A stretch of DNA of 64,000 bases, from assembly GCA_008921705.1 (NCBI GenBank), contig VFFE01009165.1:1555183-1619182 (forward strand), read 5' to 3'. This document shows, in pieces, positions 59,612-64,000 of the stretch. The notes under the pieces were generated by a model. It was given only the letters and a program-made list of their open reading frames with translations. It was not told the DNA's origin and did no database searches. Within the stretch, counting starts at the first letter, position 1. The number at the start of each line of letters is the position of its first letter. Source of the stretch: Burhinus oedicnemus. Taxonomy: Eukaryota > Chordata > Aves > Charadriiformes > Burhinidae. Both the position numbers and the translations under genes were made by a program.

Positions 59612-62600
59612 GCCTATGCTAGATAAGTAATCAGAATTTTGAAAGATGGACATGATTTCAAATATTTTTTCCAAGTGTACAACTTCCATGGAATTTTACA
59701 TAAATTGTAACAAGTTGTAGTGTGACTTTAATTGCTGGTTATCAACCAAAGTCCAACCATCAATAAACACTTTATAGTGCTCAAAAACATTGGTTATCCT
59801 TTGCTAGGTCAGTACTAATGATTTAAAAGAAAAATGTTCCATGAACTCATACAAGTAAGAAATTAAGAAGCAGGGTGGGGGGAGCTACTTTTTTGGGTAC
59901 ATTCTATCTAGCCTAATGTGTTTTGCACTCCTTTTTCTGTCTAGACAGAAAACAGTTTGCGTCACAAATCTCTCCAGACTGCTTTGTGAATTAATAGCCA
60001 GTCAGATTACTTAAAGCCAGCATCACAGTCTGTCAAATTACCTGCTCTGTACTTCTTTCTTGGACATTTTGACTTTATACTGATTGAATCCTTCAAAGAA
60101 CAGGCTGCCTGAGAATGAAAAATCCCATTGAGTCATTTGCCAGCTGTTGATATTTTGACCATTACTCAGCTGTCTGGAGGCAGCCACAAACTGTATTGAA
60201 TTACATTAAAACAATTGTCTAATGGCATGTAAGAAAAAAACTATATGAAGTAATTTTTCTTAAATTGCCAGGGAATTGCCACATTCACATGCTTTTTTTT
60301 CCTAAGCACAATACTGTGCATGTTCAAGAAAAACATCTCAAAAGATAGTCATCACTTCTCTTGGAATGTGCTTTCTTGTTCCCTGTTTGGCTGCTGTGTT
60401 CCAGAGTTTCAACTCTAGTAAGTAACTCCCTTAGAAATCTCCCCCTATTTCTGCATAATGTTTGAAACTGAAAATATATGGCAAATGTTACAGAAATCCT
60501 TACTGCCTCCCCACACCAAGAAAATTGGCTTTCTGATAGCTGATGAAATTCAAAACACAGAAACTTCAGTAGGTCAGCATGCATGTTGGATCCTTGGATT
60601 TTTTAGTGAAAACAAGGGCTTGAAGAGAGCAATCTCCAATGAACTAGAGCTCAAAATGCCAAATGAAGAGGAAAAACTGAAAATAAGCTAAAATTAGCCT
60701 TCATTAAAGGTGGTCTGATCAACCTATGTACTATTGCTTGTCATTTACATTTTCAATTGTACTCTGTGCTCCTAAAGTACCTGCAGAATTCTGGTCCTGT
60801 CAGTGATCCCATCTTAAGTCTGACTGCTGTGACTGTCCTTGCTTGTGGATGCTTCCAAATTCAAAGTAAACCTCTGATCTTTTTTGTACTATGTGATTTT
60901 TTAAAAAAAATTGCTGCTATTCCTCTTCAATTATAAATATTTAAAGTTTATTGGGGTACATTAATCACCACAGTGATATTGCTGAATACATTGATTCAGC
61001 TTCGGTGTATACACGTGACAACTTCAAACTAGCTGTCTTAGGCATCTACAGCATCATAACTGCCTTAGTATAGGCTTTAGCATAAACTTTTCCTTGACCC
61101 TGATAAATGGCTTAATTTCTCCTCAAACCTGAACACTGCTTTAGGGACTAAAGTCCATGCTGCCATAGCAGTATTCCTATTTATTGTACCTGAACTGGCT
61201 AGATAGCAGCCATCTTGGCTATGGATCACATATGCTGTAACCTATGTTCTGTACCCTAAAACTGCATTATATTGCCCACAATCACATTTGCTGTTGTTCA
61301 GTTTTCTTCTTAGTATTTTGTAAGTGCTGTTTGAGATATCTTCAAACATAGTCAGTTCTGTGTATCTTTTAAAAATTTTTCTCTTCATTTATTGAGTGGC
61401 ATAAAGCCTATCAAATAAGCCAGAACTGCTGCCTGACTGGGTAAAGGTGTATACAGTATCAGAAACAGATAAATTAAATACTTTTTTCATTGTGTTATTG
61501 CAAGTTAAGGCACCTACAGGTCTGCAGTACTACCATCTATTATGCTACTCTACATACTCAGTTCTTCCCTATTTTCACACTTCCCCATTCCCTTCATATA
61601 AAAGATGCACAGATACCTAAATGAGAAGTTGCTACCTGATGGGCGTATTTCTTTGCCGTTAAACTGGAGTTAAATATCTGATGGCTAGGGAAACGAGGGA
61701 GAATAAGAGACAAGCTGTCTACAAGATGGCAGGGTTTTGTTTGGTTGGATTTTTACCAGGAAACCAACACTGTGACTACCCACTGTCTTTGTGTAGCAGA
61801 AAACTTATGGCTTTGAACCTACATCTATAGAAATAGCTCTGCTCAGTGCATCATAATGAACAGCTACTAATAAAAGACCATATTTGTTTCCCAGGAGTGT
61901 ATGTGCATCACAGTGGAGGAAACTAATGATCACATTTGGCGATGAAGGTGCAGATATAAGAACTACTCTGCCTTTAATGTAATACATAGAAACATTCTGA
62001 AGTAAACACATTGCCAGTGATTAAATTTGTTAAAACGCAAGAGTTTTCTGTCTTATCAAAGATTATTCTTTCTAATGGACTCATGAACCATAAAGGGACA
62101 GCATTACTCTGTAAAATGTAATCTTTCTAAATAACTGAAAAAATAGTCAAGTACTTGCATGCCTAAGCATTTTACATGTTCCAGTGAACAGAATGCTTTT
62201 GTATTCATTTAGTCAAGTGTTAAATGTGTTTTAAGGCCTTGAGAACAGCATTTCGGAGCTGCTTTCTGGAACACATTTTTGTGATGAAATTATTTGTCAG
62301 CTGATGATTGCCGGGAAGTAGAACAGACATTATTTACTTCAAATCATCAGATTCTACTTAGCGTAGTAACAGCAAGAAAAATAATTACATAAGCCAGGGT
62401 GTAAAGCTAGAAAAAGACTCAGAGCACTATGCATCCAGAGCGTGTTATGGAAATCTTTAAAGAATGTTTCTTTTGTCAAACTAGTATTTTATTTCTGTGC
62501 TTTCCGCAGTAGTAAGCCTTTTAGCAAGGACCTGGAGGTCAGCGATTCTTGGTTTGAGGGGAGCGAAATGAATAAAGAAAATGGCTATGCATTGCTCACA

Positions 62601-63562
62601 CATGCTTTTTGTCCAAGCTGCCTTTTGATTAGTTTTTAGGTTTTTTAATGTTTTCAGTTTAGCCAGTTTTCTCAGGATTGATCACAAACGTGTTGGTTTG
62701 CTCATCCAGCTCAGAAGACCGAGTTTTAAGCTCTGTTTATTTTCATCCCTTATTTACTTTCAATTTCTTTTACAAAGATTACTGCAATTTACCATGTATG
62801 ATTTTCAGATATACCGCTTCAGTAAACAAACCACATCGTGGTAGTATCCATTAGAATTCCTTTATCACTGAAGAGTGGATATCAGCTCTTCTTACATGAT
62901 CATTTTACATACTTACTGAAAGAATCTTATGCATTAATTAGCTCTGCTTTTGGAAAATAGGAATGCTGCTGATTGTTATATTTTGTAGTACTTCTGCCTC
63001 ATTCAAACAACAGTTCTCAGCATGGTGGGAGTGATTTCTTTTACAGTCCTGAAATACCCACCTTTCAGAATTCTGCTGTTAAATGAACAGGAAACTAGTA
63101 CGCTGCATGTATCGGATTGCATCCCCAGGGTCAGTTCAATCCAGGAGTATGCACGTGTGGTTAACAATATAGCTTCAGCTGCTTACGACACACCAGGACT
63201 CTAAAAAAAGCTGATCTCAGTAGTTCAAAAACTAGCTTGTGTTACCCATTACTTTCCTGATAAGACCTTTCATGAGCCATTAATCTTCATCTGAGTCAGA
63301 TAAGATCCAACGTGCTACAGGATTACCAGGCATGCCTCTTGCAGCTACACAGAATGACTGGTTTGTGTTGCCAAAAAAAAAGCATGTTCTGCTGTCTGAA
63401 AAACAATTCTGTGCCAAATCTTTAGTTAGTCATTCATTTTTAGCCCATTTCCAGTACAGGAAGTTTTTGGATACATTGTCATTTATAATTGGAAAAATTC
63501 CATAACTTTTTTGTTAACTGTCTAAATGAGATAGCAGTCTGCCATTCCACAATGAAAATTAG

Positions 63563-63593
63563 GGGAAAAAAAAAAAAAAAAAGAAAGAAAAAA
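63563..63593. repeat. A-rich tract (poly-A with GAAAG interruptions)
   Basis: An A18-class run followed by GAAAGAAAAAAA. No retroposed sequence is recognisable next to it. Confidence 0.8.
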
Positions 63594-64000
63594 ACTATGA
63601 GAAAATGTTTTTCTTCTTTGAACTAAAAGAAGTGAAGCTTACCTTACTGAACCTCTTCTACAGAATAATTTCCTCACTCTTCACTTTGTTTTTATTAGCT
63701 ATATTCCATTGATTTTGTGCTAATATGGGGGACTCCATGTAAATGTCCAAAATGCAAGATGCTTTTCTTTTTTTCTTTAAATGAAACTGAATTGTATAAA
63801 ACTTCCCTGATTTGGTTTTGAGACTAGAAAATGAGCATAATCAAAAGAAACTCCTAATTAATTAAGGAAACCCATGATGTAATATTGTCCAGGTCTAAAA
63901 TTATCTAGGTATGTTGTGTAAATACTAGGATTATTTAGATTAGCTATATTGTGAATTTTTAAAAAGATTAGAATACCATTATAAGTAGAGATAAAGTGAC

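Larger units (their letters stand above)
58605..59612 (-). mobile_element. CR1 LINE, 5'-truncated, with reverse transcriptase remnant
   Basis: About 1.0 kb of a chicken repeat 1 non-LTR retrotransposon inserted antisense to PALLD. The plus strand begins with the complement of the 3' octamer tail (ATAGAATCATAG) and ends where the coding part breaks off near GGGCTCAGTATTGG. The tail and translated protein both support CR1. It is 5'-truncated and cannot be autonomous. An internal 24-bp segment is tandemly duplicated near 58861-58914. CR1 normally makes no clear target-site duplication and none was seen. Confidence 0.95.
55372..64000 (+). other. PALLD: PALLD intron, 5' part (more than 8.6 kb)
   Basis: Starts GTAAGA and runs off the window. 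No exon encoding the rest of Ig2 (with its D-x-G-x-Y-x-C motif) was found on the plus strand. It contains an AC repeat (56509-56523), a 1.0-kb minus-strand CR1 (58605-59612) and an A-rich tract near 63563-63593. A segment at 62509-62640 has an acceptor-like CCGCAG but opens with TAG and shows no Ig sequence. Confidence 0.75.

Noticed and set aside
62509..62640. Exon-like sequence after TTTCCGCAG, first thought to be the next palladin exon
   Set aside because: It opens with TAG in the required position and its residues show no Ig2 D-x-G-x-Y-x-C pattern.
1..64000. Search for CRISPR arrays, tRNA, rRNA, endogenous viral genes and operon structure
   Set aside because: None seen by eye. The sequence is vertebrate intronic DNA; a covariance-model search would be needed to exclude small structured RNAs.

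Overview
The window looks like avian (or at least sauropsid) nuclear DNA. It is AT-rich and CpG-poor, and its only clear transposons are CR1 LINE copies with the bird-type 3' end: an ATTCTATG/ATTCTGTG octamer tail and the 'ttggactagatgatct' block. The species cannot be settled from the sequence. Two 20-N assembly gaps are present (30870-30889 and 47274-47293).

Only one protein-coding gene can be supported: the plus-strand gene for palladin (PALLD), an immunoglobulin-domain actin scaffold. Six consecutive coding exons lie between 48559 and 55371. All have AG/GT boundaries and matching phases, and together they give 197 complete codons. They encode the second half of the first Ig domain, the serine-rich linker, and the first half of the second Ig domain. 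The N-terminal coding exons and the first half of Ig1 are not seen and must lie upstream of base 1. The rest of Ig2 and the C-terminus must lie beyond base 64000.

Layout: 1-48558 is long non-coding sequence, read as a large PALLD intron. It holds simple repeats, one short CR1 tail (about 45370-45460), both gaps, and three blocks that differ from their surroundings: 6700-7213, 29040-29718 and 36750-37240. 48559-55371 is the exon cluster, with introns of 0.3-2.3 kb and a 24-nt micro-exon. 55372-64000 is the 5' part of another long intron, with a 1.0-kb minus-strand CR1 (58605-59612) that keeps part of its reverse transcriptase.

The most interesting signal is the block at 29.04-29.72 kb. It is locally CpG-rich, has no ATG for 338 bp and ends in a GTAAGT splice donor. 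If it is an internal first exon spliced to the exon at 48559, the first substantial reading frame would start at the in-frame Met at 51061. That would make a palladin lacking Ig1, as expected for the known four-Ig (about 140 kDa) isoform class. No CRISPR, prokaryotic genes, viral genes, tRNA or rRNA were recognised.
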